A stretch of 64,000 nucleotides of DNA from Obelidium mucronatum (GCA_025765595.1 JAIVFH010000013.1:372001-436000), one strand, 5' to 3'; counted from the stretch's first letter, positions 42,959 through 56,000 are shown. The notes: generated from the sequence alone by a model not told the origin. Numbers and translations: made by a program.

Positions 42959-43040
42959 GACAACGTGGCCGAGCGGTTAAGGCGGTAGACTAGAAATCTA
43001 CTTCCCTCTGGGAGCGCAGGTTCAAATCCTGCCGTTGTCG
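42959..43040 (+). tRNA. tRNA-Ser (anticodon AGA)
   Basis: The 82-nt sequence forms a 7-bp acceptor stem (GACAACG with CGTTGTC) plus discriminator G, a D-arm (TGGCCGAGCGGTTAAGGC), an anticodon arm TAGACTAGAAATCTA with anticodon AGA, a long variable arm and the T-loop GGTTCAAATCC. The long variable arm is typical of class II tRNA-Ser. There is no intron. A T6 run at about 43060 could end transcription. Confidence 0.97.
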
Positions 43041-43330
43041 TTTCGTTTAACTCAAGTTTTGGTTTTTTACATTTTCAGATGTTTGTTGTAAAGTTTATGG
43101 CTGATTGGTGTAAAGTTTACTGTTTATTATGTAAGAATGAAAGAAGGTGGAGAAGATATTTTGTTTCAAGATTTTATAGTTGATTGGTTTCCAGATGGGT
43201 TGACCTACGGACCAAAAGAACGTTGGATTACCAATGAAGAAAAATAACGCTGCTTACGTTTTCTGTTGCCGTTCCTTCGCTTTCTGTTTTGTGTTTCTCA
43301 CTTGCGGAACGCTTTCCTTTGCCATCAACA
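43041..43330. other. AT-rich region after tRNA, no gene supported
   Basis: The region carries T-rich tracts and short direct repeats (GTAAAGTTTA at about 43089 and 43112). A 64-codon frame at 43234-43428 begins a signal-like stretch but overlaps the end of the minus-strand gene and is not called. Confidence 0.45.
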
Positions 43331-45512
43331 CTATCCAAAACGTAATTTCCACCTATTCGATTGATTTGATTGAACCCTCGACCGCTCGTCTCCAGTTCTC
43401 ACCCCCGTGCTCGAACGATCATCAGTAATTGAACCGCGTTCCGAGAAGCTTGGCTCAACATCTTCAGAATACGCAACCACAGAAGATGCCCTTTCAGATC
43501 CCTCATCTCCATCAACACTACTCGCGATAGCTGGAGATCCGCCGACAGAGGTTGGGCGATTGCTTCCATCTCCACCGTCAAGGAATGATAAAGTTCCAGG
43601 TTTTGTGGCCGCGTTCTCTGACGTGCTGATGGCTGGGGTGTTTTTGGCAGCTAATTCGCGCTTTCTGATTGTTTCGGGACTTGCTGCTTCTTGTCGGAGA
43701 ATGAACTCAACTTCCACTGGTTCTCCGTTTTTCGTCGCTAAAATATCAACAATCTTTTCTTCAGGTCCGCGTCTCTTTTCTTGGGCTGTGTAAAATACAA
43801 AAGATCAATAAACCACCAAAATAAAGAGCAAGAAAGACTGTAATAAATACCCTCGGTTTTCAGTTTTGTGCAAAGGTAGTGCTTCAATTTGATATCGTTC
43901 GAGACTTTGAACTTTTCCTTCACGATCTCAGTTACTTCGTCCATGACGGCATTGAGCTTAACTCCAATTGTTTTGTACGTGCGCGCTTTTCCCGTGGGAT
44001 CGTTGACATCCAATTGATATACCTATGGTTGACGGTGGTTGGGATTTTTTCAACAAAGGAAAAGCATAACAAAAACACGTACTCGAATCAAATGGAAGTC
44101 CTTTTCAAAAATATTCAATCTCTTGTTGATGATGACTTTGATCTATACCATAATTTTAAGTCAAATACATATACTGGAGAGGGAGGGAAAAACTTACAAT
44201 GTTATCGTCATTCATCATAACGCTGGTTTTGGCTTTTCCTTCAATTTTATTGAAATTGGCAACACCTGGAAGGTTTTTGTTTTTCAGTGCTTCAAGTGCA
44301 TTAAAGACGATTGCAGTTGGTTCTAAAGGCTTTTCTCCGGAATCCATGAACAAAACTGAAAGAAAGTAGTTGGATGCACTTTCTCCTTCAACGCGAAAGC
44401 GCTTTAAAGCGACATCAAGCAGTTGGGCAGTTGTCATGTCAGGCATGAGAGCCACTGCTTTGTAAGTGGCCTTGAGATCAACGTTTCCTGTATATATTCT
44501 AAGAACGTTGATGGACTTGCTCTGTTTTTCGAACGATCTGTTATCTTCACCCTAGTTTGAAAATAAAGTTCGGAACTCAACTGGTTCCGCCTTCTGAGCT
44601 GGTTTAGAATCAGTAGCAGGAGATGCTGGAGAATTTACTGAATCTTTTTTCCATAGTTTCTGGATTGAACCAAAATATATCATGGATTGAGAAGAAATCA
44701 TGAATAATCGGGTAATCGTTTCATGAGTACCTTCAAGAACCCAGTTCCAAGAGCAATACTTGTTCTCTTTCCTTTTGCTCCAGAATCATCCTCTTTGGGT
44801 TGGAGGTTTCCGCCCGCCCCTGTTCCAGCAGCGCCACCATTTCCGGCAGCAGCAGATCCGGCTCCTGACGGTCCACCTGAAGCCGTGGTTGTTGCGACTG
44901 ATGTTCCAGCTCCACCAAGCGCGCCACCACCTGCTTCCTCCTCCTCTCCATCTTCTTCATCATCATCATCATAGTCAATCTGCAAAATTCGTCTGAGCTC
45001 TAAAAAAAACCATTGGGAAGTCTTACATCGTCGTAATTTTCAAAGACTATAGCGCTATCGGCAAATACTAGACGTGGTTTAGAGGGATCAACTGTCGCTG
45101 GTGGTTCAGCTGCATCTGTTGCATTGACAAGTGCTTACAGAATAAAGAGCCCAAATGAGTATATGAAATAATAAACCAAAAGGAAAATATATTACTTTCT
45201 TGGACGTTTTTGAATTTATTCAGTCGAGCGAGTCGTTCACTTGGAGTTTCAATATTCTCGGCTGGAATATAGCCAATCTAATTTTATATAAAACAGTGCG
45301 ACTGATCAATACACACTTGAACGTTAGCTAAATAAAATTTGGAGTTATACTTCTTCAGTTTTGACACACTTTACAAGCCACCAATAATAGTTTGTGTCAT
45401 CCAGAAGCTTTAAGGAATCGCCTTTCAAGACACACACTTGTCCTTCTACATTGGCGACGAACGTGTGCAAGGCGTACACGTAGCTCGTGTCGATTGCTTC
45501 CGTTTCTTCCAT
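43331..45512 (-). CDS. SH3 and Ras-association (RA) domain protein, Bud14/Tea4-like N-terminus
   Basis: From the ATG at 45512 the first two exons code an SH3 domain: SYVYALHTFVANVEGQVCVL, DTNYYWWLVKCVKTEE, VGYIPAENIETPSERLARLN, very like Bud14/Tea4-type fungal SH3 proteins. An acidic stretch DYDDDDEEDGEEEEAGG follows, then a low-complexity Gly/Ala linker, then an RA-like domain (INVLRIYTGNVDLKATYKAV, TTAQLLDVALKRFRV) and a second ubiquitin-like region (YKTIGVKLNAVMDEVTEIVK ending VEVEFILR). The C-terminus is Ser-rich. About eight small introns are needed. It may link small GTPases to polarity or phosphatase machinery (inference). Confidence 0.75.
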
Positions 45513-45907
45513 TTTGTGTTATTCTGTGTGGGGGTTGGTTATACGTAGGCCAGCCTGTTGCGATCGATCTCCAGACACAACTTGGATACCACTTGGATAA
45601 CACTAAAATCAGACGTTAAAGAGTTATATGTATGACTTGGACTGTTTTAAGGGCAGTCTGTCGGAGTGAACGGCAGACAGCCAACTTCAAAAGTTCAGCA
45701 GGACCCCCCTGTTCCATTAAAAAGAAATCAAAACGGCAACTCACGTTTTATAAGAGTATGCTTTCGTTCAAATGTATCTATCGCCGATAAAACTCAAACA
45801 CGCGTTTGATTTTGGAAGCGATTGTCCTCTGCGGCAATTTTTTTTCTTTGAAACCCACAGCACAAAGAGGATTGAGAGAAAACGGGGTGGAAGACGAAAG
45901 ACAATAA
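45513..45907. other. Divergent intergenic region, no gene supported
   Basis: About 395 bp between the SH3-RA gene (minus) and the Mug135-like gene (plus). Frames of about 100 codons on both strands at 45772-46087 overlap the next gene's first exon in other frames and lack support. No clear TATA box is seen. Confidence 0.45.
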
Positions 45908-46873
45908 ATGATTCCTGCGCCACGGAACATTCGCCTTGCAACGCCGCTTGTTCCTCCAGCTGGAATAGCGCAAGGTGCACCGCCGTCCGATGCCGAAGCG
46001 TTCCAAGCCGCAGCTTATTTTCACGATGTCTCGAGTCGCGGAGGTGCCTTTTAGACTCACTGGTGTTTTTATTGTCTGACTAAACAACCACAGTGGCTGG
46101 CGAAGCGACAGCAGCGGAAGTTACAGCAGCAAGCGACTATTCGTTTTCCGTGGCCAAAGGTACAACTTAAATGCTTTGCAACGCGTTGTGTTAAAGCTCG
46201 GCCAGCCCGCCACGATGCTGTGCACGCAGCAACCATCCCTCCAGCTGCGCCACAATGGGTTCATCAACTGGTTGCTGGCATTCAGCTTTCCAACACGAAC
46301 TTGATTAACGCGAACTTTGCGCCTGTGACGGCAGCCATAGCCAATCTCACCACGCTTGTCAACAATAACAATACCACCTTAACCAACAACATCACCGCCT
46401 TGACAAACACCGTCAACAATAACAATACCACCTTAACCAACAACATCACCGCCTTGACAAACAGTGTTGACAATCTTGCTGCTTCTGTTTTGAAAAATGA
46501 AATTGTCGGTGTTAAGGTATGATGTCAAAAAGGGAAACATAGCATGTTAGCTGATTGGAATTACTCCGAATTAGACATATAATGGAACTTGCAATGACGG
46601 CATTTCAAGACAGTACATGGTGCTTCCAAACAGACATGGCATCGACCCAACAGAAGCACCAAATGTATTTAATTAATAAGAACTTTATAAATGTTGATCT
46701 TATTCTTTCAGAGCCTCCCAATGCTTTCTAACATCAACATCATCAATCGCCTAGATAGTCAAACACTGAACTTGTATTTGGCGTTTTATCAGTTGCACCA
46801 GCCACAAGCATTAGTTGAGAGAAAGAGAAGCTTGGGCGCTCAGCTTGGATTGTTTAACGTTTCATACATTTAG
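45908..46873 (+). CDS. Mug135-like C-terminal domain protein with Asn/Thr repeats
   Basis: Five exons join in phase from an ATG at 45908: introns about 46042-46092 (GTGCCT...ACAG), 46155-46191 (GTACAA...AAAG), 46516-46573 (GTATGA...TTAG) and 46664-46711 (GTATTT...TCAG). The product is about 255 residues. The middle holds two copies of an 18-residue unit rich in Asn and Thr (NNNTTLTNNITALTN) that would form an extended coil. The C-terminal part, KNEIVGVK then TYNGTCNDGISRQYMVLPNR and HGIDPTEAPNSLPML, resembles the Mug135-like C-terminal domain of fungi, whose role is unknown. The family call is tentative. Confidence 0.6.
46361..46468 (+). repeat. Two tandem 54-bp units inside the Mug135-like gene
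   Basis: The unit begins AACAATAACAATACCACCTT and codes 18 residues. The first unit spans 46361-46414 and the second 46415-46468; they differ only at the end of the second copy, which points to recent duplication. Confidence 0.9.
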
Positions 46874-47039
46874 GAATGAAAAAGCCCCGTTTTGCATGAT
46901 CATTTCGTCATTTCTCGCTAATTTGAGATTTTGTGGAAGTATTTAACCCCGTTTTCCCCCAGAGTTCGAATTTCGTGGCAGTGCAACGAAACCATTTAAA
47001 AATGGAACAATCAAATCCCATTCCTCAGTAATCAATCGA

Positions 47040-49137
47040 ATGAGAAAATACTTTGCTATTATCGGCATTAATCTTGCATTGGGAGTGTCTGCCGAACTGG
47101 TCTCGAAAGGAAACCAGTGTCAACAAGCATCAGACACTAACGGCCAATGTCCACAAGGCACCGCATGCTGTGAACCAAACTTGCTCTGTATTGGAGCTTC
47201 TGGTAACACCAAAGGCATTTGCCAATCAATTAAGAATCCAGTTGGAGGCTTGTGTGGCATTGTTGTTTGGAATCCTCCCGAATGTCAAGATGGCTTGGTT
47301 TGCGTATTGAATGCACAACCAAGCACCGGTCCACCTATGGTTGGAGGAGGTGGAATTTGCCAACTTCCACCTAGCGCCAGCACTAGTATCCGTACCTCGT
47401 CCACAAGGAATTCCGTATCATCGTCCGCTACATCCACCACTACTACGTCCTTCACTGCGACTTATTCTTCTGTGCCAGCCTTCAGTCCTGGCGGTTCTTT
47501 TGTACCTTATGTATCTGTTGACTGCCAAAACAGTTGTAGTATTTGTGCCGTTTCTGGTTCAACTGTGGTCACTCAAATCTGCAACCAAAAGGATAGTCCT
47601 TTATTTACACTTCTCGGGAACGCGCTGGTTCCTGTGACTCGTCCGAATTTGCATGCTTGCCTCATTGCGGGAAGCAAAAATGTTACCCAAATCTGTGACC
47701 AAGAGTCTGTTGGTGCTTTTCCTGTTATTATTACACCCTCCGTGCCTACAACCCCGCCCGTCGTTCCATCCGCTGTCGTCGACTTCATTGCTCAGTTTCA
47801 AGCTGTTTTTAGCACTGCACCGAGTTGTGCTCAAGAATCGTTCAGCAAGTCGTACGAAGGGACTTTGACGCTTGACACTGCTACGCGTTTGTGCTCAAAC
47901 CTGAAAGAAAATATCCCAAAGCTTCTTACCGCCATCAACGAGGCATGCGGGCCCGCCAAGAATCCTGTAAACAATGAAAAGGACATTGCAGCAATCGTAA
48001 AACTTGTGAGTGAACATTGAATCAAAAACTGTTCGACTAATAATTTTGGTAAAGCTTCCATTGATTCCTCAACAATGCTCTATCTTAACTGGAACGGCAG
48101 TGGCATATATTTTCTCAGTGGCTGGAAATCCTACCACATCTTCCCCAAGCAGTGATGTTGGCGGACCGTGTGGACAAGCAATCTTGAATCCAGCAGTGTG
48201 CAAGGCTGGACTTGTTTGTATTCCACCAGCTGTGGCCATGCCCGGTGCTGCAGGTACTTGCGCATTGCCTGTAGTCACAACAACAGCTACGGCGCCCATC
48301 AGTGATGTTGGCGGACCGTGTGGACAAGCAATCTTGAATCCAGCAGTGTGCAAGGCTGGACTTGTTTGTATTCCACCAGCTGTGGCCATGCCCGGTGCTG
48401 CAGGTACTTGCGCATTGCCTGTAGTCACAACAACAGCTACGGCGCCCATCAGTGATGTTGGCGGACCGTGTGGACAAGCAATCTTGAATCCAGCAGTGTG
48501 CAAGGCTGGACTTGTTTGTATTCCACCAGCTGTGGCCATGCCCGGTGCTGCAGGTACTTGCGCATTGCCTGTAGTCACAACAACAGCTACGGCGCCCATC
48601 AGTGATGTTGGCGGACCGTGTGGACAAGCAATCTTGAATCCAGCAGTGTGCAAGGCTGGACTTGTTTGTATTCCACCAGCTGTGGCAATGCCCGGTGCTG
48701 CAGGTACTTGCGCATTGCCTGTAGTCACAACAACAGCTACGGCGCCCATCAGTGATGTTGGCGGACCGTGTGGACAAGCAATCTTGAATCCAGCAGTGTG
48801 CAAGGCTGGACTTGTTTGTATTCCACCAGCTGTGGCAATGCCCGGTGCTGCAGGTACTTGCGCATTGCCTGTAGTCACAACAACAGCTACGGCGCCCATC
48901 AGTGATGTTGGCGGACCGTGTGGACAAGCAATCTTGAATCCTGCAGTGTGCAAGGCTGGACTTGTTTGTATTCCACCAGCTGTGGCAATGCCCGGTGCTG
49001 CAGGTACTTGCGCTTCGACAGGCTCGCCACCCGCTCCTGGAACTACAAGCAGAAACATCAAGGCGAGCGGAGCATCTGAATTGGTGGGACGTGCGGCCTT
49101 TTTCGTGTCCTGTATTCTTATGGCTGTAATTAATTGA
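47040..49137 (+). CDS. GPI-anchored cysteine-rich surface protein with six identical repeats
   Basis: Two exons (47040-48005 and 48055-49137; the 49-bp intron is GTGAGT...AAAG) give 682 residues. A signal peptide covers about residues 1-18. The N-terminal part holds Cys-rich modules (GQCPQGTACC, VGGLCGIVVWNPPECQDGLV), then a Ser/Thr-rich linker and a region with paired cysteines. Exon 2 codes six copies of a 50-residue unit with three cysteines (DVGGPCGQAILNPAVCKAGL, then VCIPPAVAMPGAAGTC). The end is a hydrophobic tail after a Gly-Ala-Ser stretch, as in GPI-anchor signals. It looks like a wall or adhesin-type protein (inference). The repeat module is a diverged relative of the N-terminal PVGGLCG module. 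Confidence 0.82.
48151..49014 (+). repeat. Six tandem 150-bp minisatellite units
   Basis: Copies start at 48151, 48301, 48451, 48601, 48751 and 48901, the last one shortened at its end. Copies are almost identical: the main differences are GTGGCCATG versus GTGGCAATG between copies 1-3 and 4-6 and CCAGCAGTG versus CCTGCAGTG in copy 6. All reading frames stay open across the array, giving long spurious antisense frames. Confidence 0.97.
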
Positions 49138-49264
49138 AAACAGTGAAAGGGAGGGAATGTAATTTTGGTGTTTTGGAAGGGCGGGCAGTTGATTCAATAA
49201 AGTCGTCGCGTAACGCCGTTCTTCCTCTAAATTTTTTTGCCTTTTCTCCAAACTTGAAACTTGA

Positions 49265-52200
49265 ATGGAATCAACGTCGTCATCATCGACTGGCCCAACA
49301 AAGCAGCGGCAAGCAGCCAGCTCTCGCAGTCGCAGTACAAGGGCATGCGATAGTAAGCATGTTTTGGTTTCGGAATCTGTCTGTCGACACTGACTTTGCC
49401 TTCAAACCAAGTTTGCAAGCGAAAGAGGCAAAAGTGTTGTGGAAGTAATCCATGCTCTGGCTGTGCAGCTCTAAACTTGGATTGTAGTGAGTCTTTTGAC
49501 TGGGGGTCAAGATATGTGGGACTGAGGAACACCAACGACAGGCTACTCCGTACCCCAGCTGAAAAGAGGCCCGAAGAAAGAGACGCCGAATACAGCCGAC
49601 AGTATGTCAGGGTCGGCTCTGGAGTTGAGAGGGGATGAGCCGGACTTACGCAAGAGGTAACCTCAGTCCTGACAAATCAAAGCATTAATGCATTAATGCA
49701 TTCAAACAGGGTACAGCAGATGGAAAGTATTCTTTCGTCGCTATTGCGGGGCTCGAGTGTTGTCAAGGATGAGGACAACTCCACTGCCAACGATGTGGAC
49801 TCTGAAGATAGTGAAGATGATTATGATGACACTTCAAATGTTCATGGTGTTAAACGGGCAAGAATATCCGAGGTCTTGGACGAAGAAGCAATGATTGAGG
49901 GTGCTGTTGTAGCCTCGCAATCGAAGAGGATTCCTGACATGACTCACTTGATCAATGCATTGAACTCATCAAACAATCCCGAATCTATGAAGGCAACCTT
50001 AGACTTGATGAATCAGCTTCAATTCATGTCTGAGACTGGGTCCGTTCAGCCGGTCAAGAGAGAGCAGTCGAAACAGGATAAAGGATTTCGAGGCATTGCC
50101 TTATCTCTACAGCGTAAAATGAGGCGGGGTATTCAGCCGTCTCCGAAAGACCCGAATTCTCCCTCGGACTATCTCGTATCGTCTCCCAATTCTCCCATTT
50201 CAACGAGTAGTATTCATTCTGGGACGAAAGAGACCCGAACGATTGTCGAAGATTTAGCATCGGATACTATTTTATTCTTCGGATCTACGTCCACAACGAC
50301 GTCTTCGGCTTGGCGTCAATCCCCGCGGTTTGCTGGAGGAATCATGAACATTTCTCTCAGTTTTGAAGCCAACCCTCCTTGTCCGAAAGTAATCGAAGGA
50401 GACTATAGCCCGCCTTGTCGTGTTGAACTGGTGCTGCACCTAGTCGGAATGTATTTCAAACACGTCCATCCATATTTTCCGATGATTCACAAGAATCGAT
50501 TCTTCCAGCAGTTTAAGGAAAAGCGAACAGACGTAAGAAGTCAAACATTGTGTTTTCCAATTCCTAATTTGCCTTTTTTTTGGGGGGGGGGTCAGCATTT
50601 CAACTTGTTGTTGAATAGCATGTGTGCTCTCATGAGTCAACAATGTCGGGACTTGACGGCTTGGGGAGTCACGAATCCTGTGGAGCTTCATATGGCGTTT
50701 TTTGAGCGCGCAAGAGTACTATTGGGCCATCAGTTTGATTGGCCCCATATCAACAATGTTCAAGCTTTACTCCTGCTTTGTATTGTTGGGCAGGGCACCA
50801 ACATTAATGCCACAAGCTACCACTACATCGGTGAGTGAATTTGAAGAAATTCTATTAGATTTAACATTTGTTCCAGGAATTGCTCACCGTTTGGCTGTTG
50901 AACTTGGTATGCACCGGAATTTGGACAATTTAAGGCATCCATCATTGGACCCAGAGTTGTTGGAATCAATGCGTACAACCTGGTTCTGTCTATACATTTT
51001 GGATCGTTACACTAGTGTGGTTGAAGGCCGACCTATGGCCATCTCTGATGAAGGTAGGAGTAGACATAACACTCATCAAAGTGGTTAATTTCTGTTCTTT
51101 TCGCTTAGAATGGGATACACCATTTCCTGCGTCTAAATCAGCAGAAATCAATAGTTTACGACACCATGTGGGTCTATGTGAAATTCTCGGACGCATAGCA
51201 AACTTTGTCAATCGTCCTGGCCGACCAGGACCTTCAGCTCGAACAGCCACTTTTCCACATTTATCTTCTACGCCATCGACGCAGAAAGATTCAAAGAAGA
51301 TCATTGAAGAAATAAGTTCGCATCTCAACTCGTGGCACCAAGGGTTACCTACTCAATGGCAACAACGCCCAGCTCAGGGATCGACTTGGTCTTTCCATCA
51401 TCATTTGTATGTGATGTTCCACACGGCAAGCGTTTTGCTTCACCGCTTGGATGTTGGGAAATTCGATCAAGTTTGCTCCAAGAATGCGACGGAGATATCG
51501 CGTGTGCTGGACAGCCTTCCCGTGCTCCCAGATATAACGGATAAGGGAAAGAGTCCAGCATTCTTCTCTGATTTTGTATTTGTTCTCCCGCTTGTCGTTT
51601 ATTCGGCTCTGACAGCGAGTACGCTGTTTCTGGATCTGGCCCTTGCAAACAAAGCGGATGATGGAGGAAGCAAAAAAAGGAAGTCTCGATCATCGAAACC
51701 AACGGCTTCATTGGCGGGCAAGGTCACACCCGAAATGTCCAAATTTGCAGCCAAGCAGCTCCGGAAAAGTCTGGTTGCTTTTGACCGTCTGAAAACGACA
51801 AGTCTATTCGCAAATTATTATGGGCAATTAATTGTGGAGGTTCTGAGAAACGATGGAATTGTTTTGCCTTCTGACGCCGACGATGATTCGTCTCCACCAG
51901 CTGATACTCCTCCACTTCCACCAGCAGTTGCAACCCCGGCTTCAACCTCGCTCTTCAACTTTTTTAGTTCGTCTGTTGCGGGACCTTCTTCAAGCGTGCC
52001 TTCTGGAATGCCAAGTGGATCTGCCTCATCGACTGCCCACCAAGAGTCCATCACAACTCGATTCGCCAATAGTATGAAAGCTGCTGTCGCAGAGGGCGTA
52101 ACAAATTGGAGTAAGGATGTCGTTCCCCCCCATTTTTTTTTCTTCCATCTTTTTTTCCCAACAAGTTGATTTTTAACTTCCCTTCCAATGATAGATGAAT

Positions 52201-52772
52201 TCCTCCACTTTTCACCAAAAATCCAAAACAACCAACTCGCGCCTGGATTCATGAATGCCGCCAGCAACATATCTTTCCCGAATTTACCCAATTTACCCAA
52301 CCTTCCAAACATTCCGAATCCTATAAATGCTTTGCGCGAATTTGGAAGTGGGTTGCTCTATGGACATGGGAACCATATGATGAGTGCCGTCCATGAACCT
52401 ATAAAACCGGCAGACTCGGAAGTACATGGGGAGAACAGGGGCAACAGCAGTAGCAGCAGCAGCAGTGCTGGTGGCCCAGATTTGGTTTTTGCAGATGAAG
52501 AAGTGAAGCATGTGAACAATCAAACGTCGCAAAACCAATCTCAACTGCCGGAAGCAGGAGGGGAGCCAGTTTCGATCGCATCACCTTTTTTCAGCGACAT
52601 TTTTTCAGACTTGTTGAACCCACTTGTGGAAAACTCCTTATGGAATGAAGTCAACTTGAGTGGTTTGGGAAGACGAGTGCCTGGCTTTGGGATCTCTGGA
52701 GCAAGTATGGTAAATGACGGTGATAACGGTGGTGAACAAAACCATACTGCTCATGCCGATGGCAAGAAGTAG
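49265..52772 (+). CDS. Zn2Cys6 fungal transcription factor (fungal_trans domain)
   Basis: The binuclear zinc cluster is assembled across introns 1 and 2: RACDICKRKRQKC, then CGSNPCSGCAALNLDC, which fits C-x2-C-x6-C-x5-C-x2-C-x6-C. The linker KRGPKKETPNTADS and the dimerisation helix VQQMESILSSLLRG follow after further introns. The fungal_trans region contains HVHPYFPMIHKNRFFQQF, RDLTAWGVTNPVELHMAFFE, AHRLAVELGMHRNLDN and WFCLYILDRYTSVVEGRPMA. The C-terminus is Ser/Pro/Asn-rich. Length is about 1000 residues with introns near 49351-49422, 49485-49543, 49653-49710, 50529-50595, 50831-50876, 51052-51109 and 52110-52195. Targets are unknown. Confidence 0.92.
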
Positions 52773-53021
52773 AGACCAAAATTTCCGTGTAATAACTTAT
52801 TCTTTTACTTTTTTTTTTTTTTGGCTGAGCTGAGCATGCTGGAAGTAAAACACAGAAAATATAATACGTTTATGTCACCCCCCGCACACGCCCACACACA
52901 ATTCTCTGTGAGAATCCTCTAATAAAATTTTGAATTGTTGACGCCACCACTGCGGCAAGTGACGAAGAATGTGTGTGTTTAATTGCCACTGGGTTAGTGA
53001 TGAAGAGTGTGATGGATTTTT
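52773..53021. other. Convergent 3' region
   Basis: A T-rich stretch (T13-like run at about 52808) and AATAAA-like signals lie between two convergent genes. Nothing else is seen. Confidence 0.5.
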
Positions 53022-56000
53022 TTATTTTGCCGCTGGCCAGACGTACAATGTAAGGTCATCCACAGAACCACCGCCTGCAACATGAACAGGAATAATCTCA
53101 TCTACTAAACCCGGCAGTTTTGCGTCATCGCCATCACCCTCGCCCACAACAGCCTCAACATTTACAACCTGCCTTGTCACCTTCACTTTGGGAAGTTTGC
53201 AGTTTCCAGCAGCAAGTGGTATAAAAACAAATCGCAACGTTCTTTCAGATAATGGAAGGAGGTGCATATGCTGAAGGGCCTTGCATCCACTGAATACAAA
53301 GGCGTCGGATGGCTCCACAATCATATTGAGATCCAACATGGCCAAGCTGGTGTTTTGTATTCTATACGATACAGATATTGGTATGCCCACCCTCGCTTCT
53401 GAAGGAAGCTCTATGGAATTTGAATCAGAAATGTCTTGAAAAAAGAATGAAAAAAAAACAAAGCACTCACCAAAATATGTCCAAATTTCAGGATACGCGA
53501 AATCAAGAGCCGGGAGTTTAATAAGTGATCGACAGTATTCTTCAGCTTGTCCTGATGACCTAAATGAAAAAAAAAAGAGTCAGTAAACTCAACCCATCTT
53601 TTTTCTCTCCCAAACCTTCTTCGCCAATCTACAGTTAATGCCCCAGCAACAACTTCACCATGCGTTTTCAAAACGTCAAACTCTACCGACACATGAAAAA
53701 CGAAATTCCTCATATCACCGTGCTTTAAACTGATCACAGCATCAGCATCACTCCCATCCACCTGAAGCTTTGATACAGCAGCAACCGCCTTCACGTCCAC
53801 CTTCATTCCATCCAACAATCCATTACCAACAAACTGTACATCCTTGACAGCCAGTTCACAAGGCGCTTGAACCTTCACTGACGCAACAATCGTCCATCCA
53901 CAATGTTTCACCAACTCAACATCTGGATTCAAAGCCGACAATAAACCATTCTCATGGATCCAAGAATCCCCTTCACCACCACCACCACCACCACCACCAC
54001 TACCGTTATTAAACGCAACAATCGCCCTCGGCTGCTGCAAAAACGTACACTCAAACGCCTTCACACAAGCAACCTTGAAACTCTCCACCTTCCGGAACCG
54101 ATACTGACTCTCCCCAACAAGATCCCGAATTGCATGTCGCCCATCTTCCTCCTCTTCCTCCTCCTCATGGTCTCCCTCACCCTGTTCATGAATCATCTTA
54201 AAGTCTACATTCACATTGAGAGAGCGTTCGGCTGCGACTTTCAGCGCACGCACGTGAAACTGGATTTGAGTTTTCGTGTGGGCCTTGAGGATTCCGATTG
54301 GGATTTTCGTGAGCGCGTGATCGGGGTTCTGTGTTGTTGCCACGTTGTTGTTGGACTTGGACACGCCGTCGCGAGTTGCAAAGGGATGTTCACTGAGAAG
54401 GTTAATGTGGTGCGAGGAAGAAGCTGCACTCGTTGAGGACAGTGGAGTTGAGCCGCCATGGAGAGGTTGAAGGTGAACTGCTTCCTTCGCAATTTGACTC
54501 GTTTTATCTTGGGGAAAAAAAAACTCCAATTAACATTCCCCCGAATTCTGTGTTTTGAATCATCCTTACCAAAGCTTTCCAGAGACATGGAGTTCTTGAA
54601 ATCAATATCAACTACACCTTCTAAATCTTCGTCTTCTTCGTTCGAAAGCTCCAAAATCATTGGAAATGTTTCATCCAACAAAATCGGACCCACATGGTCA
54701 ACCAAACGCAACTTGAGTTTCGGTTGCCGCTGAATGACCCGAACTGTAGATAACTCCCCATGTCCATCCAACCCAATGAATCGAGGCTTTGTGGAGTCGC
54801 TGACTGAAAACCACTTTCTCCGAATGCTGGGATCTTCTGGCCTTTCTCCAATCTTGTATTGCAAATTAACTGTTCCCGCATCCTTCTCGATAGTCACCAC
54901 AACCCCAATAATCTTCAAATCCTCACTTTCCATGGGAATCACTTGCCCTTCAAACACCTTCTTCACGCCAGGAACCAGCACCAAGTCCCCGCGATGAACA
55001 CTCACGCGTCTTTCCTTTCCAGTTGAAGTTGGCGTGTCGCCAGGTTTTCCATCGGGATCCACCTCTCGCACCGTTGAACTGCAATCAATAAAAGACACTT
55101 TTCCTCCCGCCTGTGTCGCCCCCGCGTTTTCAGGAGCCGCACCATCATGTATCCATAAATTATCCAAACGCCCATTCGAAAAGAGAATACGAATTTTGCT
55201 CAACGCGAACGGCACGGGCCACCCAGCTTCCCCACCCTGAGGAAACAACGTGACTTGGAATCGAACACCATCTCGAACATACCCATTCGGCTTCTTGAAC
55301 TGAACCCCACACCCCATAAATGCATTGATCTTATCCATTTCAACTACAGTTGAAAAGCGATCGTGTGGGTGTCCTCCTCCTCCTCCTCCAGGAGGCCCTT
55401 GCAACACAGCCACCAACTCTTGCCAAACCGTTTCCCTCTCTTCTTTACCAGAAGTAATGTGCTCACTACATAACTCTACTAATCCTTCAACAACACTGGC
55501 CACCCTGCCTTCCACTTTTCTCGCACATTCCACGGTTTTGGCTAGAATGACACCCAGGACGGCAGGCCAGTTCTCTTTTCGGTATGTTTTGCTGATCCGT
55601 TCGAAAAACTTTAACGCCATTTCGTGTCTTCCACTGGATTCGTAGACTCGCGCGATTTCAGCTGCCAAGAACAGAGTCATTCTTCCCGACTTTTGGCGCT
55701 TGAATTGTTCATACGACTTTGTGAGGAGGTCGATTGTGAGGGAAGTATGGTCGGTTGTACGTTCGGCTTCGAGGCATTGCAGTTCTGTCTTTGCACGGGC
55801 AGATGAATCTAAATAAAAAAACAAACAAAGGGATATAGATAGAAGACATGAGCATTTACGGGGGGGCCACGATTTTTTGACTCTGAATATTAACCTGTTG
55901 GAAGCATGGCCAAGGCGCGCTTTTTGGCCGCCAGATCGGCAGCCTTGAAACGGGCGGCACGTTCTTCGATGCATCCAGCAGCATGGTAATAATAATATCC

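Noticed and set aside
48151..49014. Regularly spaced repeats resembling a CRISPR-like array
   Set aside because: Units are contiguous 150-bp coding repeats with no unique spacers, in a eukaryotic gene.
48069..49251. Two long antisense frames (330 and 378 codons) across the repeat array
   Set aside because: They arise because a 150-bp repeat without stops leaves every frame open. The plus frame has a signal peptide, cysteine modules and an anchor signal.
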